From contig OZ251449.1 of NCBI GenBank assembly GCA_965242505.1, positions 3,100,001 to 3,164,000 of the forward strand: a stretch of 64,000 nt of DNA, written 5' to 3'. Numbering within the stretch: position 1 is the stretch's first letter; each line of letters opens with the position of its first letter. A program made the position numbers and the translations under genes. This DNA comes from UBA2966 sp965242505. Lineage in GTDB: Bacteria; Pseudomonadota; Alphaproteobacteria; UBA2966. Under the pieces are notes generated by a model that was not told where the DNA came from, did no database searches, and saw only the letters and a list, made by a program, of their open reading frames with translations. Of this stretch, positions 7,951-17,686 are shown piece after piece.

Positions 7951-9006
7951 TCAAATCGCGTCCGCGATCGCCACGCCCGCCTCGACCGTGGTCGCCGTTC
8001 CCCCAAGGTCAGGGGTGATCGCCTTGCCCTCGGCGACCACCGTCTCGATCGCGGACTCGACCGCCGCCGCCGCGTCCCCGCGCCCCAGATGACGCAGCAT
8101 CATGGCCCCGGACCAGATCTGCGCGATCGGGTTTGCGACCCCCCGTCCGGCGATGTCGGGGGCCGAGCCGTGCACGGGCTCGAACATCGACGGCGCCTCG
8201 CCTTCGGGATTGACGTTGGCGCTCGGGGCGATGCCGATGCTGCCCACGACCGCAGGGCCGAGATCGGAGAGGATGTCGCCGAAGAGGTTGCTGCCGACGA
8301 CGACGTCGAACCAGTCCGGATGCTGGACGAAATGCGCGGCGAGAATGTCGATGTGGTACCGATCCGTCGAGACGTCGGGATAATCGGCCCGGACCGCGTC
8401 GAACCGCTCGTCCCAGAACGGCATCGTGTGGATGATCCCGTTCGACTTGGTCGCGGAGGTGACGTGCTTGCGCGGACGCGCGCGGGCGAGATCGAACGCG
8501 TAGCGCATGACGCGGTCGACGCCGACGCGCGTGAACACGGTCTGCTGGGTCGCGAGTTCGCGGTCGGTGCCCGCGTACAGTCGTCCGCCGATCTCGGAGT
8601 ATTCGCCCTCGACGTTCTCCCGCACGACGACCATGTCGATCTCGCCCGGCGACCGGTCGCGGACAGGGGGCGTGATCCCTTCGAACAGCCTCGCGGGACG
8701 GACGTTGGCGTACTGATTGAATGCCCGCCGGATCGGGATCAGGAGACCCCAGAGCGAGACATGGTCGGGAACCCCCGGGTACCCCACGGCGCCCAGGTAG
8801 ATCGCATCACAGGCGGCGAGCGTATCCCGCCAGTCCCCGGGCATCATGGCGCCAGTCGACGCATACAGTTCGCAGCTCCAATCGAGCTCCAGCCAGGAAA
8901 ACCCGATGCCGAACCGCTTGCCGGCCGCCTCCATCGCCCGGAGCCCCTCGGGCATGACCTCCTTGCCGATCCCGTCTCCCGCGATCACCGCGACGCGATA
9001 CGCCAT
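7951..9006 (-). CDS. Tartrate dehydrogenase / D-malate dehydrogenase (decarboxylating) family
   Basis: A 351-residue NAD-dependent beta-decarboxylating dehydrogenase of the isocitrate/isopropylmalate superfamily. The N-terminus RVAVIAGDGIGKEVMPEG, the early LELDWSCELY segment and VVVRENVEGEYSEIGG are typical of the tartrate/D-malate (TtuC/DmlA) branch rather than LeuB. The metal- and substrate-binding GSNLFGDILSDLGPAVVGS and the nucleotide-binding FEPVHGSAPDIAGRGVANP are both present. GGGAGG precedes the ATG. It ends 17 bases from the convergent class V PLP gene, and thiD lies upstream on the same strand. Substrate choice between tartrate and D-malate is not decided by sequence alone. Confidence 0.85.
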   Translation of the reverse strand: MAYRVAVIAGDGIGKEVMPEGLRAMEAAGKRFGIGFSWLELDWSCELYASTGAMMPGDWRDTLAACDAIYLGAVGYPGVPDHVSLWGLLIPIRRAFNQYANVRPARLFEGITPPVRDRSPGEIDMVVVRENVEGEYSEIGGRLYAGTDRELATQQTVFTRVGVDRVMRYAFDLARARPRKHVTSATKSNGIIHTMPFWDERFDAVRADYPDVSTDRYHIDILAAHFVQHPDWFDVVVGSNLFGDILSDLGPAVVGSIGIAPSANVNPEGEAPSMFEPVHGSAPDIAGRGVANPIAQIWSGAMMLRHLGRGDAAAAVESAIETVVAEGKAITPDLGGTATTVEAGVAIADAI

Positions 9007-9042
9007 TCCCCGCCTCCCGTCATTCCTGCGCGCGAGGAGCGT

Positions 9043-9855
9043 TCACGCCGGTTCGGTCGCCGCGAGCGCCACCGTGTGTCCATGATTGAGGGGGCCATGT
9101 CCCGCGCCGTAACCGGGGGCCGTCTCGATCGCCGCGCGCAGGTACTCCCGTCCCCGCACGACCGCGTCCCGCGCCGTCAGTCCTCTGGCGATGCCCGCCG
9201 CGACGGCGGATGCGAGCGTGCATCCGGTGCCGTGCGTGTGGCGCGTCTCGATCCGGGGGGAGTCGAAGATCTCCATGTCCCGTTCCGTGACGTAGACGTC
9301 CCGGATGACGTCGCCATCGAGGTGTCCACCCTTCAGCAGCACCGCCTCGGGCCCCAAGGCCAGCAACCTCTCCGCCGCCCGCTCCATCTCGTCGAACGAC
9401 GAAATGGGCAGTCCCGTGAGCGCGACGGCCTCGGGAACGTTGGGCGTGATCAGGGCGGCCCCGGGGATCAGGCGCGCCTTCAGAGTCTCGCCGGTGTCCC
9501 GCTGGATCAATCGCGTGCCGTCCTTGGCGACCATGACGGGATCGACCAGGAACGGAACGCCGGAGCCCCGGCTTTCACGGAAGTCGGCGACGGCATCGAT
9601 CACTTCCCGCGTGTGAAGCATTCCCGTCTTGATGCAGTCGGCGCCGATGTCGTCGATGACGCTCTTCATCTGGCTCGCCACGAACGAGGCCGGAACGTCG
9701 TGGATCTCCTGAACGCCCACGGTGTTCTGCGCGGTGAGGGCGGTGACCGCCGTGGCGGCGAAGCCGCCCAGGGCGGTGACGGTCTTGACGTCCGCCTGAA
9801 GGCCGGCGCCGCCGCCGGAGTCCGATCCCGCGACTATGAGCACTCGACCTTCCAT
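9043..9855 (-). CDS. thiD: Hydroxymethylpyrimidine / phosphomethylpyrimidine kinase
   Basis: Phosphorylates HMP and HMP-P for thiamine synthesis. The 270 residues begin with the ribokinase-fold motif VLIVAGSDSGGGAGLQADVK. The family motifs QNTVGVQEI, DPVMVAKDG and the anion-hole/catalytic segment THGTGCTLASAVAAGIARG follow. The gene starts 13 bases after the glmM stop, so it is probably co-transcribed. A partner, thiE, lies on the opposite strand near 27 kb. Confidence 0.95.
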   Translation of the reverse strand: MEGRVLIVAGSDSGGGAGLQADVKTVTALGGFAATAVTALTAQNTVGVQEIHDVPASFVASQMKSVIDDIGADCIKTGMLHTREVIDAVADFRESRGSGVPFLVDPVMVAKDGTRLIQRDTGETLKARLIPGAALITPNVPEAVALTGLPISSFDEMERAAERLLALGPEAVLLKGGHLDGDVIRDVYVTERDMEIFDSPRIETRHTHGTGCTLASAVAAGIARGLTARDAVVRGREYLRAAIETAPGYGAGHGPLNHGHTVALAATEPA

Positions 9856-9868
9856 GATCTCCGCGTCC

Positions 9869-11215
9869 TCAATTCGCCGCGCGGCTCACCGCCGCCGCGA
9901 TATCCTCGACGATCTCGCCGACCAGGTCGCCGTCCTCTCCTTCGGCCATGACGCGAACGATCGGCTCGGTTCCCGATGGGCGCACGACGACGCGGCCGGA
10001 GGAACCGAGGCGCGCGCGACCGTCGTCGACGGCCCGCCGGATCCTCGCATCCTCCATGGGACGATCACGGTCCACGGCGACGTTGCGCGACACCTGGGGG
10101 AAGGGCGCGAACAAACGTCCCGCCTCGCTCACGGGTTTGCCGGTCTCGACGAAGACCGCCAGCGCCTGAAGCGCGGCGATCAACCCGTCGCCGGTCGTGT
10201 TGAAGTCGCTCAGGACGATATGGCCCGACTGCTCGCCGCCCACGTTGTGCCGATGCTTGCGCATGTGCTCGACGACATGGCGGTCACCGACCGGCGTGCG
10301 CGCCAGCTTCAGCCCCCGTTCCGACAGATACCGTTCGAGACCGAGATTGGACATCACGGTGGCGACGACCGTATCCGACGACAGCCGCGACGCCGCCTGC
10401 CAGTGGGTGGCGACCAGAGCCATCAATTGGTCGCCGTCGAGCAACTCGCCCCGTTCGTCGGCGAGCACGACCCGGTCGGCGTCTCCATCCAGGGCCAAAC
10501 CGATGTCGGCGCCGTGCGCGACGACCTGACCGCACATCGCCTCGGGTGAGGTGGACCCGCAGCCGTCGTTGATGTTGGTTCCGTCCGGCGTGACGCCCAG
10601 GGGGATAACCGTGGCGCCGAGCTCCCAGAGGACGGTCGGCGCGACGCCGTAGGCCGCGCCGTTGGCGCAGTCGACGACTACCTTCACGCCGTCGAGGGTC
10701 CGCTCCCTGGGGAACGTGTTCTTGACGAACTCGATATAGCGTCCTTCCACGTCGTCGAGCCGGTTGGCCCGGCCGAGGCCCGCCGACGGCGCCATGTCCC
10801 CATTTCCGCCCGCGTTCAGCCGCGCCTCGATCCGCGTCTCGACCTCGTCGGACAGTTTGTATCCGTCCGGACCGAACAGCTTGATCCCGTTGTCCCGGTA
10901 CGGGTTGTGGGAGGCGGAAATGACCACGCCCAGATCCGCCCTGAGGGATCGGACGAGCATGGCGACCGCGGGGGTGGGCATCGGCCCGACCAGGATCACG
11001 TCCATGCCGACCGCGATGAAGCCCGCGGTGAGGGCGGGCTCGATCATGTAGCCGGAAAGCCGGGTGTCCTTGCCGATCACGACCCGGTGCCGATGGTCGC
11101 CGCGGATGAACTGGCTGCCCGCCGCCTTGCCGACGGCCAAGGCCACGTCGGCCGTCATCGGCCACTCGTTGGCTGCGCCGCGAATCCCATCGGTCCCGAA
11201 ATACTTCGGCGCCAT
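9869..11215 (-). CDS. glmM: Phosphoglucosamine mutase
   Basis: Interconverts glucosamine-6-phosphate and glucosamine-1-phosphate on the way to UDP-GlcNAc, peptidoglycan and LPS. The 448 residues match the family length. The N-terminus KYFGTDGIRGAAN, the phospho-serine loop SASHNPYRDNGIK (Ser102) and the metal-binding DGDADR motif are present. The C-terminal phosphate-binding loop VRPSGTEPIVRVMAEG is also there. The ftsH-folP-glmM order upstream is the standard proteobacterial arrangement. Confidence 0.97.
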   Translation of the reverse strand: MAPKYFGTDGIRGAANEWPMTADVALAVGKAAGSQFIRGDHRHRVVIGKDTRLSGYMIEPALTAGFIAVGMDVILVGPMPTPAVAMLVRSLRADLGVVISASHNPYRDNGIKLFGPDGYKLSDEVETRIEARLNAGGNGDMAPSAGLGRANRLDDVEGRYIEFVKNTFPRERTLDGVKVVVDCANGAAYGVAPTVLWELGATVIPLGVTPDGTNINDGCGSTSPEAMCGQVVAHGADIGLALDGDADRVVLADERGELLDGDQLMALVATHWQAASRLSSDTVVATVMSNLGLERYLSERGLKLARTPVGDRHVVEHMRKHRHNVGGEQSGHIVLSDFNTTGDGLIAALQALAVFVETGKPVSEAGRLFAPFPQVSRNVAVDRDRPMEDARIRRAVDDGRARLGSSGRVVVRPSGTEPIVRVMAEGEDGDLVGEIVEDIAAAVSRAAN

Positions 11216-11300
11216 CGGCGATCTCTCCCGCCCCCGTCGGACCCGTGCGGCCGCCGACCTCGATCCGGCGATGGATCGGTTCGGGCGACCGGTTGGTTTT

Positions 11301-12488
11301 CTAGTCCGCGGCGGGCATCGTTGTACAGCGAAATGGCCGCGTTCCCTCGGTCAGACGCGCGTCGATCGACGACTGGAGAGCGAGCGCCTGACGGGTCTCG
11401 GCCACATCGTGAACGCGCAGCATCTGGACTCCCTGGCTCCGCGCCCACAACGCCGCCGCCAGGGATCCCGGGAGTCGGTCTTCGGCGGTGTCGCCCCCCG
11501 CCAGACGCCCGATGAAGCTCTTGCGCGAGGCGCCCACCAGCACCGGGCATCCGAGCGTGTGGAGCAGGGACACCCGCGCCAGAACTGCGGAACTCTGCGG
11601 CGCCTGCTTCGCGAACCCGATTCCGGGATCGACGATCACACGCTCGCGCGGCAGACCGGCCAATCCACAGGCGTCGATCCGCCGAGCCAACCAGTCGAAG
11701 ACGTCGAGCGCGACGTGACCGTAGCGCGTCGGCCGGTGCATCGCCGGGAATTCGGCGGGACAGTGCATGAGGATCACGGGGACGCCCGCCGCCGCCGCGG
11801 CTTCCATGCTCTCCTCGTCGGTCAGGGCGCTGATGTCGTTGATCATGGAAGCTCCGGCGGCCACACTCTCCGACATGACGCGCGCGTGACGCGTATCGAT
11901 GGAAATCGGCGCCGGAAGACCGGCCAGCGCCTCGATCACCGGGACGACGCGCGAGATCTCTTCGTCCACACCGACCGGCAGCGCGCCGCCCGGGCGCGTC
12001 GACTCGCCGCCGACGTCGATGATGTCGGCGCCGGCCTCCACCATCTCTCGCGCCGCGTCGATTGCCGCCGACACGCCGGCGGTCCGACTTCCGGCGTAGA
12101 AGCTGTCGGGGGTCGCGTTGATCACGCCCATGATCCGCGGACGTCCGCCAGGGACCCCATCGAGCGCCGACGGAGGCCGGGTCAGCCGATCCAGTTGCTC
12201 GTCGACGGCGCGGCCGTGGGCGTCGCTCAGGGACCTCTTCCAACGATCGATCCGCGAAAGGTCGGCGAAACCGGCGTCGATCCCGTTTTCGTCTCGAACC
12301 AGAACCTCGCAGCCGGAAAAGGCGTAGTCGCCCTCGGCCAGCGGCAACGCGCCGGAACGATACGGCGCCCCGTCCGCTCGCGTCCGCGGAAGAACCGGAT
12401 GGGGACGCAGGTAGATCGCCGCATCCGGTCCGAGTCTCGTGGGGAGATCGGGGGAGTCGAACAAGACCGCGTTCCCCGAGGCCCGCAA
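11301..12488 (-). CDS. folP: Dihydropteroate synthase with N-terminal extension
   Basis: Condenses p-aminobenzoate with the pterin pyrophosphate in folate synthesis. The TIM-barrel domain starts near residue 118 with IMGVINATPDSF and continues with IDVGGESTRPG, the pterin-binding region, and a C-terminal LRVHDVAE segment. The whole ORF is 395 residues, about 115 longer than E. coli FolP. The N-terminal extension contains the stretch LPLAEGDYAFSGCEVLVRDE and is of unknown role. The frame opens with TTG at 12488, 3 bases after the ftsH stop, without a clear ribosome site, so coupling to ftsH is likely. The exact start is uncertain. Confidence 0.88.
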   Translation of the reverse strand: MRASGNAVLFDSPDLPTRLGPDAAIYLRPHPVLPRTRADGAPYRSGALPLAEGDYAFSGCEVLVRDENGIDAGFADLSRIDRWKRSLSDAHGRAVDEQLDRLTRPPSALDGVPGGRPRIMGVINATPDSFYAGSRTAGVSAAIDAAREMVEAGADIIDVGGESTRPGGALPVGVDEEISRVVPVIEALAGLPAPISIDTRHARVMSESVAAGASMINDISALTDEESMEAAAAAGVPVILMHCPAEFPAMHRPTRYGHVALDVFDWLARRIDACGLAGLPRERVIVDPGIGFAKQAPQSSAVLARVSLLHTLGCPVLVGASRKSFIGRLAGGDTAEDRLPGSLAAALWARSQGVQMLRVHDVAETRQALALQSSIDARLTEGTRPFRCTTMPAAD

Positions 12489-12491
12489 AAT

Positions 12492-14423
12492 TCACGAGCC
12501 GGGTTGTGGCTCGGGTTCCATTTCGCCGGAGCTGTCGCGGTCCTTGAACTTCCCGGATGACGGGACGGTCGATGCCGGCGCCCTGTCCTCGGGCGGCTCG
12601 GGTTCGTCCGGGCGGTGGATGGGTTGCCCCCGAAGCACGGCCGTGATCTCCGCGCCCGACAGGGTCTCGTACTCCAACAACGCCTTGGCCAGCTTGTGAA
12701 GCTCGTCCGTATGCTCGGTCAGCACCCCCCGAGCGAGGCGTTCGGCCTCCTCGACCAACCGGCGAATCTCCTCGTCGATCATCTGGGCTGTCGCCTCGGA
12801 CACGTTCTTGCGCTGGGTCACGGAGTGGCCGAGAAATATCTCCTCGTTGTTGGCTTCGTAACGGAGCGGGCCGAGCTTGTCGCTCATGCCCCACTCGGTC
12901 ACCATCTTGCGCGCCATGTTCGTGGCTTGCTGGATGTCGTTGCCGGCGCCCGTGGTGACGTTCTCGACTCCGTACACCAGCTCCTCGGCGACGCGGCCCC
13001 CGAACATCATGGCGAGCTTCGCCGTCAACTCGCGCGTCTTGAAACTGTAGCGATCCCTTTCCGGGAGGTTCATGGTCACGCCGAGGGCGCGGCCGCGCGG
13101 GATGATCGTGACCTTGTGCACCGGATCGTTGCCCGGCACGAACAGGGAGACCAGCGTGTGCCCGGCCTCGTGGTACGCCGTCAGTTCCTTCTCCTCGTCG
13201 GACATGACCATGGAGCGCCGCTCGGCGCCCATCATGACTTTGTCCTTGGCGGCCTCGAACTCCTCCATCCCCACCACGCGCCTGTTCTTGCGCGCCGCGA
13301 GCAGGGCGGCCTCGTTCACGAGATTGGCGAGATCGGCGCCGGAGAACCCGGGCGTTCCCCGGGCGATGACGCGGGAATCGACGTCGGACGCCAGAGGCAC
13401 CTTGCGCATGTGCACCTTGAGTATCTGTTCCCGGCCGAGGATATCCGGATTGGGGACGACGACCTGTCGGTCGAAGCGACCGGGACGCAGCAATGCCGGG
13501 TCGAGAACGTCCGGACGGTTCGTCGCCGCGACCAGAATGACGCCCTCGTTGGCCTCGAACCCGTCCATCTCGACAAGCAACTGATTCAGCGTCTGTTCGC
13601 GCTCGTCATTGCCGCCGCCCAGACCTGCGCCCCTGTGACGGCCCACGGCGTCGATCTCGTCGATGAAGACGATGCAGGGGGCGTTCTTCTTGCCCTGCTC
13701 GAACATGTCGCGCACCCGGCTGGCGCCGACGCCGACGAACATCTCGACGAAATCCGAACCCGAGATCGTGAAGAACGGAACGTTCGCCTCTCCGGCGATG
13801 GCTCGCGCCAGCAACGTCTTGCCCGTGCCCGGCGGTCCGACCAGCAACGCGCCCTTCGGGATCTTGCCGCCCAGACGCTGGAATTTTTGCGGATCCTTGA
13901 GGTACTCGACGACCTCTTCGAGTTCCTCCTTCGCCTCGTCGATGCCGGCGACGTCTTCGAACGTGATCCGGCCTTGCCGCTCGGTCAGCAGGCGCGCCTT
14001 GGATTTGCCGAATCCCAACGCCCTGCCGCCACCCGACTGCATCTGGCGCATGAAGAATATCCAGACGCCGATCAACAGCAGCATGGGGAACCAGGACACC
14101 AGAATGCCCAGAAGGGAAGGCACGTTGTCGTCCGGCGGCGCGGCGTTGATCTCGATACCGCGCTGGCTCAGACGCTGGACGAGGGTGGGATCGTGGGGCG
14201 CGTAGGTGCTGAAGGCCCGTCCGTCCGCGTAGTTGCCGGTGATCGCGTCGCCGCGGATGGTAACGCTGGAGACCTGTCCGGCGTCGACCTCGGCGAGGAA
14301 GTGCGAGAACGGCATATTCGTTACCGGAGCCCGCGACGAGGATCCCTGAAACAGATTGAACAGCGCGATAACCAGCAGGCCGATGATGACCCAGAGCGCC
14401 AGGTTCCTGCCGAAATTGCTCAC
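12492..14423 (-). CDS. ftsH: ATP-dependent zinc metalloprotease FtsH
   Basis: Membrane-anchored AAA+ protease that degrades misfolded membrane proteins and regulators, including sigma-32 in E. coli. From the GTG at 14423 it has 643 residues, the usual size. The first helix is NLALWVIIGLLVIALFNLF and the second is near 110 (FPMLLLIGVWIFFM). Walker A (GPPGTGKT), Walker B (IVFIDEIDAVG), the second region of homology (TNRPDVLDPALLRPGRFD) and the zinc site H418-E-A-G-H422 are all intact. GTG is preferred to the upstream in-frame ATG because GGGGAAAA precedes it and homologues begin there. tilS lies 132 bases upstream on the same strand. Confidence 0.96.
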   Translation of the reverse strand: MSNFGRNLALWVIIGLLVIALFNLFQGSSSRAPVTNMPFSHFLAEVDAGQVSSVTIRGDAITGNYADGRAFSTYAPHDPTLVQRLSQRGIEINAAPPDDNVPSLLGILVSWFPMLLLIGVWIFFMRQMQSGGGRALGFGKSKARLLTERQGRITFEDVAGIDEAKEELEEVVEYLKDPQKFQRLGGKIPKGALLVGPPGTGKTLLARAIAGEANVPFFTISGSDFVEMFVGVGASRVRDMFEQGKKNAPCIVFIDEIDAVGRHRGAGLGGGNDEREQTLNQLLVEMDGFEANEGVILVAATNRPDVLDPALLRPGRFDRQVVVPNPDILGREQILKVHMRKVPLASDVDSRVIARGTPGFSGADLANLVNEAALLAARKNRRVVGMEEFEAAKDKVMMGAERRSMVMSDEEKELTAYHEAGHTLVSLFVPGNDPVHKVTIIPRGRALGVTMNLPERDRYSFKTRELTAKLAMMFGGRVAEELVYGVENVTTGAGNDIQQATNMARKMVTEWGMSDKLGPLRYEANNEEIFLGHSVTQRKNVSEATAQMIDEEIRRLVEEAERLARGVLTEHTDELHKLAKALLEYETLSGAEITAVLRGQPIHRPDEPEPPEDRAPASTVPSSGKFKDRDSSGEMEPEPQPGS

Positions 14424-14555
14424 CCGTTTTCCCCGTTCGAGTACGGCGTCCCGCCCCGGACCTTGCGATGCCCGCCGCTTCGCGGATGCCGTTTCAAGAC
14501 GACCGGAGCCGACAACCATCGCTCTCGCGTGGTCTCGCCACCCGATCCCCTCCCA

Positions 14556-15923
14556 TTAAATAGGGGAAGCATCCGTGAAGACAACCGAAAACGGCGGAAA
14601 GACCAGCGGCCGGTCCGGGGCGAATCTGGCGTCCAGCGCCAAGCCGGAGCCTTTCCGGCGATATCCGAGGTGGGGAACGTCGAGAAGCCCGGACCGGTCC
14701 CAGAGCGCCGGCAAAGTGGCGCGCGCCGCGGCGGGGATCCCCAGGTCTCGGGCCAGCGGGCGCGTTTCGGGATCTCCCGTCACGATCCGGCATCCCTCGG
14801 CGCCCAGCCGACGCACCTCGCAGGCCGCTTCGGGGCCGGGGCGCGCGCGACCGTCCACGCGAACGTCGAAGCGCGCGTCCCAACGGCGGTTCTGACCCGG
14901 TCGCAGGGTCACGGCGCGCCCGGCCCCGCGGGCCTCGCGGCAGATCAACAGCCGCCTCCCGCGGCCGACGATCCGGCAACCCGCCAGAGTACGGTCTTTC
15001 GACGCCGTTCCTCCCGCGATTTCCGCATAGGCCCGCTCCAGGCGGTCGTAGCGGGGCGGCGCCGGTCGGGCGCCAACGGCGGATACGACGCGCGACAGCG
15101 CGCGCAACCCGATCTCGTCCGGCGACGCCAACAGGGCGTCGCGGTCCAGCCAACAGAATCCCGCCTCGTGGGGTCGCACGCACTCGCGAACCAGTTCCGA
15201 CGCATAGTGCTCGAGGGCGGCGCGAGCGCGTCCCAGGCGGCGGGCCGACGCCGCGATACTCTCCGACGCGACGCCGACCGCGCCCAACGCCGGCAGGAGC
15301 TCGCGAATCCGCGACCGGGCGAACCTCGGGTCCCGGTTGGATGGATCCTCGATCCATGGGTGTCCGAAGGCCTGCACGGTCGCGATGAGGCGCGCCTTCG
15401 GCACGCCGAGCAGCGGGCGGACCACGCGGATGCCGGCCCTGTGCGAAACCCCCGCCATCGTCGCGAGACCGTCGAGGCCGCTCTTGCGTCCGAGCCTCAG
15501 GAGAAACGTCTCCGCCTGGTCGTCGCGATGATGGGCAAGCAGAAGGTCGCGCGGTCCGTGGTCCCGGCACCAGGACAACAGGAGCCCGTAGCGCGCCTCA
15601 CGGGCCGCTTCCTGGATCCCGCGAACGGGCTTACGCCCCGTCCACGCCAGGACGCGCGTTTCGATCCCGTCGCGCGTCAACCAGCCGGCGAGGCGCCGGC
15701 ATTCTTCGGCCGACTCCGGACGGAGCCCATGGTCGACGACCAGCGCATGGCACTCGCCGCCGCTGGCCGCGGCCCAGCGATGGGCCAGGAGACACAGCGC
15801 GACGCTGTCCACGCCACCGGACGTCGCGACCGCCACCCGGGGGGACGGAGCGAACGGTCCCACCGAGCGCGCCAGCCGTTCGAACTCCAGCGCGCCGATC
15901 GGCTCGTCGTCAGCGTGTTTCAT
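14556..15923 (-). CDS. tilS: tRNA(Ile)-lysidine synthetase
   Basis: Converts C34 of the CAU-anticodon tRNA(Ile) to lysidine, switching it from Met to Ile decoding. The PP-loop ATP-binding motif SGGVDS is at residues 35-40 and the second motif HHRDDQAETFLLRL follows near 130. The 455-residue length and the C-terminal domain fit the full-length proteobacterial form. It lies between cpoB and ftsH, the common alphaproteobacterial order, and begins 16 bases after the cpoB stop. Confidence 0.93.
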   Translation of the reverse strand: MKHADDEPIGALEFERLARSVGPFAPSPRVAVATSGGVDSVALCLLAHRWAAASGGECHALVVDHGLRPESAEECRRLAGWLTRDGIETRVLAWTGRKPVRGIQEAAREARYGLLLSWCRDHGPRDLLLAHHRDDQAETFLLRLGRKSGLDGLATMAGVSHRAGIRVVRPLLGVPKARLIATVQAFGHPWIEDPSNRDPRFARSRIRELLPALGAVGVASESIAASARRLGRARAALEHYASELVRECVRPHEAGFCWLDRDALLASPDEIGLRALSRVVSAVGARPAPPRYDRLERAYAEIAGGTASKDRTLAGCRIVGRGRRLLICREARGAGRAVTLRPGQNRRWDARFDVRVDGRARPGPEAACEVRRLGAEGCRIVTGDPETRPLARDLGIPAAARATLPALWDRSGLLDVPHLGYRRKGSGLALDARFAPDRPLVFPPFSVVFTDASPI

Positions 15924-15938
15924 CCCGGTCGCGGCGCC

Positions 15939-16952
15939 TTACCCGCACTCGGCCTGCTGCCATTCCTTCCGGCCACGCGCCTTGACGTCGTCGGTGAGAT
16001 CGGGGAACTTCTCGTCGAGCTCCTGGAACGTGGCGCAAGCCTCGTCGCGTCGGCCGAGGCGGGACAGAGACATGCCGAGCTTGAGCAGATTGTCGGGAGC
16101 CTTGGCGCCCGTCGGCGAGATCTTGTAACCCTCCACGAAGACCGCGACGGCGTGGTTGTAGTCCTCGCGGAAATAGTGGGATTCGCCAAGCCAGTATCTG
16201 GCGTTGTCGGCGAGCTCGTGATCGCCGTGAGCCGCGAGGAACTCCGCGAACGCCCGTTCCGCCTTGACGAGATCCTCGGAACGGAGCAGCCCGGTCCGAA
16301 GCAGGCCCAACGCGAAATCGTAACGCTCCTTCGGCGTTCCCTCCGGCAGCAGCGCCTTGGGCCGTTCCGGAGCCGGGGATGCGGCCTCCGCCGCGCTCCC
16401 CGCCGCGGGCGCCTGGTCGATGGGAAGCGTTCCCAGCACCCCCGGCCGGTCCGACGAACCGGGAACCCGGGACACCGCGCCAGCGCCGGCCGCGCCCGGC
16501 GCGCCGGTCCCGGTCCCTGGTTGCCCCGTCACGGACGTCGCCCCGGCGAGGGCGCGCTCGACGGCGGCCAACCGGAAATCGACGTCCTCGACCAACTTGT
16601 CGAGGCGCCTGCCCGCCGTATCGACCTTGTGCCTGATCTCTTCGATCACGCCGGTGAGGTCACGAAGCTCGCCTTCGAGGGCGGTCACGCGCAGCAACGC
16701 GCCGGCGGCCCGCCGTTCGTCGGTCCCCACCCCCACCGGGTCCGGCGTGGAACCGGGCGCCGCCAAGGCGCCGCCCCGGTACACGTAACGTTGCAGATCC
16801 GCGATGTCCTGGCGAAGCCGCTCGACCGTCTCGAGCAACGCTCTCGATTCGCCGTCCTGAGCCGATACCGGTTCGGACAGCAGGAGACCGGCCAGCGCCA
16901 GGAGAATCGGGCGCGCCATCGCGAGAGTCGACCTTGGACCGGATTGCATCAT
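15939..16952 (-). CDS. cpoB: Tol-Pal system protein CpoB (YbgF)
   Basis: Periplasmic protein that links Tol-Pal energy to peptidoglycan synthesis at division. The N-terminus has a signal peptide (hydrophobic PILLALAGLLL followed by a SEPVSAQ cleavage region). A coiled-coil follows (about 40-140, with an ALLETVERLRQDI heptad pattern) and then an Ala/Pro/Gly-rich linker. The C-terminal TPR domain (about 210-337) contains ERYDFALGLLRTG and DNARYWLGESHYF. The start may be ATG 16952 or ATG 16919; both leave a usable signal peptide. The 203-base gap before pal suggests its own promoter or a leader. Confidence 0.9.
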   Translation of the reverse strand: MMQSGPRSTLAMARPILLALAGLLLSEPVSAQDGESRALLETVERLRQDIADLQRYVYRGGALAAPGSTPDPVGVGTDERRAAGALLRVTALEGELRDLTGVIEEIRHKVDTAGRRLDKLVEDVDFRLAAVERALAGATSVTGQPGTGTGAPGAAGAGAVSRVPGSSDRPGVLGTLPIDQAPAAGSAAEAASPAPERPKALLPEGTPKERYDFALGLLRTGLLRSEDLVKAERAFAEFLAAHGDHELADNARYWLGESHYFREDYNHAVAVFVEGYKISPTGAKAPDNLLKLGMSLSRLGRRDEACATFQELDEKFPDLTDDVKARGRKEWQQAECG

Positions 16953-17155
16953 GGAGAACTCGGCTTTCGGCGGGCGACCTTCACGGCCCGCGACCCCGCC
17001 ATGGCGCGGTCGACTCCAGGACAGCGCACGAATCTGTCCAAATTAAGTCAACCGGGTCGCGTCGATCGAACGGACCGCGCCGAACGGAGAAACAGCCCGG
17101 CGGTCAACGACCGCGAGCGACCCCGAACACGATCGAAGAGGCCGAGAACCGAGCG

Positions 17156-17686
17156 CTAATCGACTGTGGTGACCCCACGCCGATTCTGCTTCCACGCGCC
17201 CTCGTTGGATCCCATGGCCTCCGGCCGCTCCTTGCCGTAGCTGATGACCTCGATCCTCGACGCCGAAACGCCGAGCGCGACGAGATAATCGCGAGCGGCG
17301 GCCGCGCGCCGCTGACCGAGCGCCAGGTTGTACTCCCGCGTCCCGCGCTCGTCGCAATGCCCTTCGATCGTCACCGTCACGCTCGGATACCGCTTCAACC
17401 AGGCGGCTTGACGATCAAGGGTATCCCGAGCGTCGGGTCTCAAGTCGAACTTGTCGAAATCGAAGAAGACGCGGTCGCCGACATTGGCCACGAGGTCGGC
17501 AAGGGAACCGGGCTCGGGCCCTTCGGGCTTCATCGACTCCGGAGGTTGCGGAGCCGGTTTGCTTTCCACCCTGGTTTCAGTCGCCGCGCCCCCGGTACCG
17601 GACGCCTCGCCGCTCTTTTCGGGCGCTGTCGCGCAAGCGGCAATGAACGAGAGAACGGCGATCGCAGTGAATGCCTTCAGATGCAT
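17156..17686 (-). CDS. pal: Peptidoglycan-associated lipoprotein Pal
   Basis: Outer-membrane lipoprotein that grips peptidoglycan and interacts with TolA and TolB. The 176-residue protein has a lipobox LSFIAAC at its signal peptide end. The OmpA-type C-terminal domain has VFFDFDKFDLRPDARDTL, then TIEGHCDERGTREYNLALGQRRA. ATG 17686 is chosen over a longer frame because AAGGAG lies 6 bases upstream and the signal peptide starts there. Confidence 0.96.
   Translation of the reverse strand: MHLKAFTAIAVLSFIAACATAPEKSGEASGTGGAATETRVESKPAPQPPESMKPEGPEPGSLADLVANVGDRVFFDFDKFDLRPDARDTLDRQAAWLKRYPSVTVTIEGHCDERGTREYNLALGQRRAAAARDYLVALGVSASRIEVISYGKERPEAMGSNEGAWKQNRRGVTTVD

Noticed and set aside
12615..17159. 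A 1514-codon open frame on the plus strand opposite ftsH-tilS-cpoB
   Set aside because: It is an antisense shadow caused by high GC at third codon positions. It has no domain, ribosome site or plausible composition, and the minus-strand genes here are well-recognised families.
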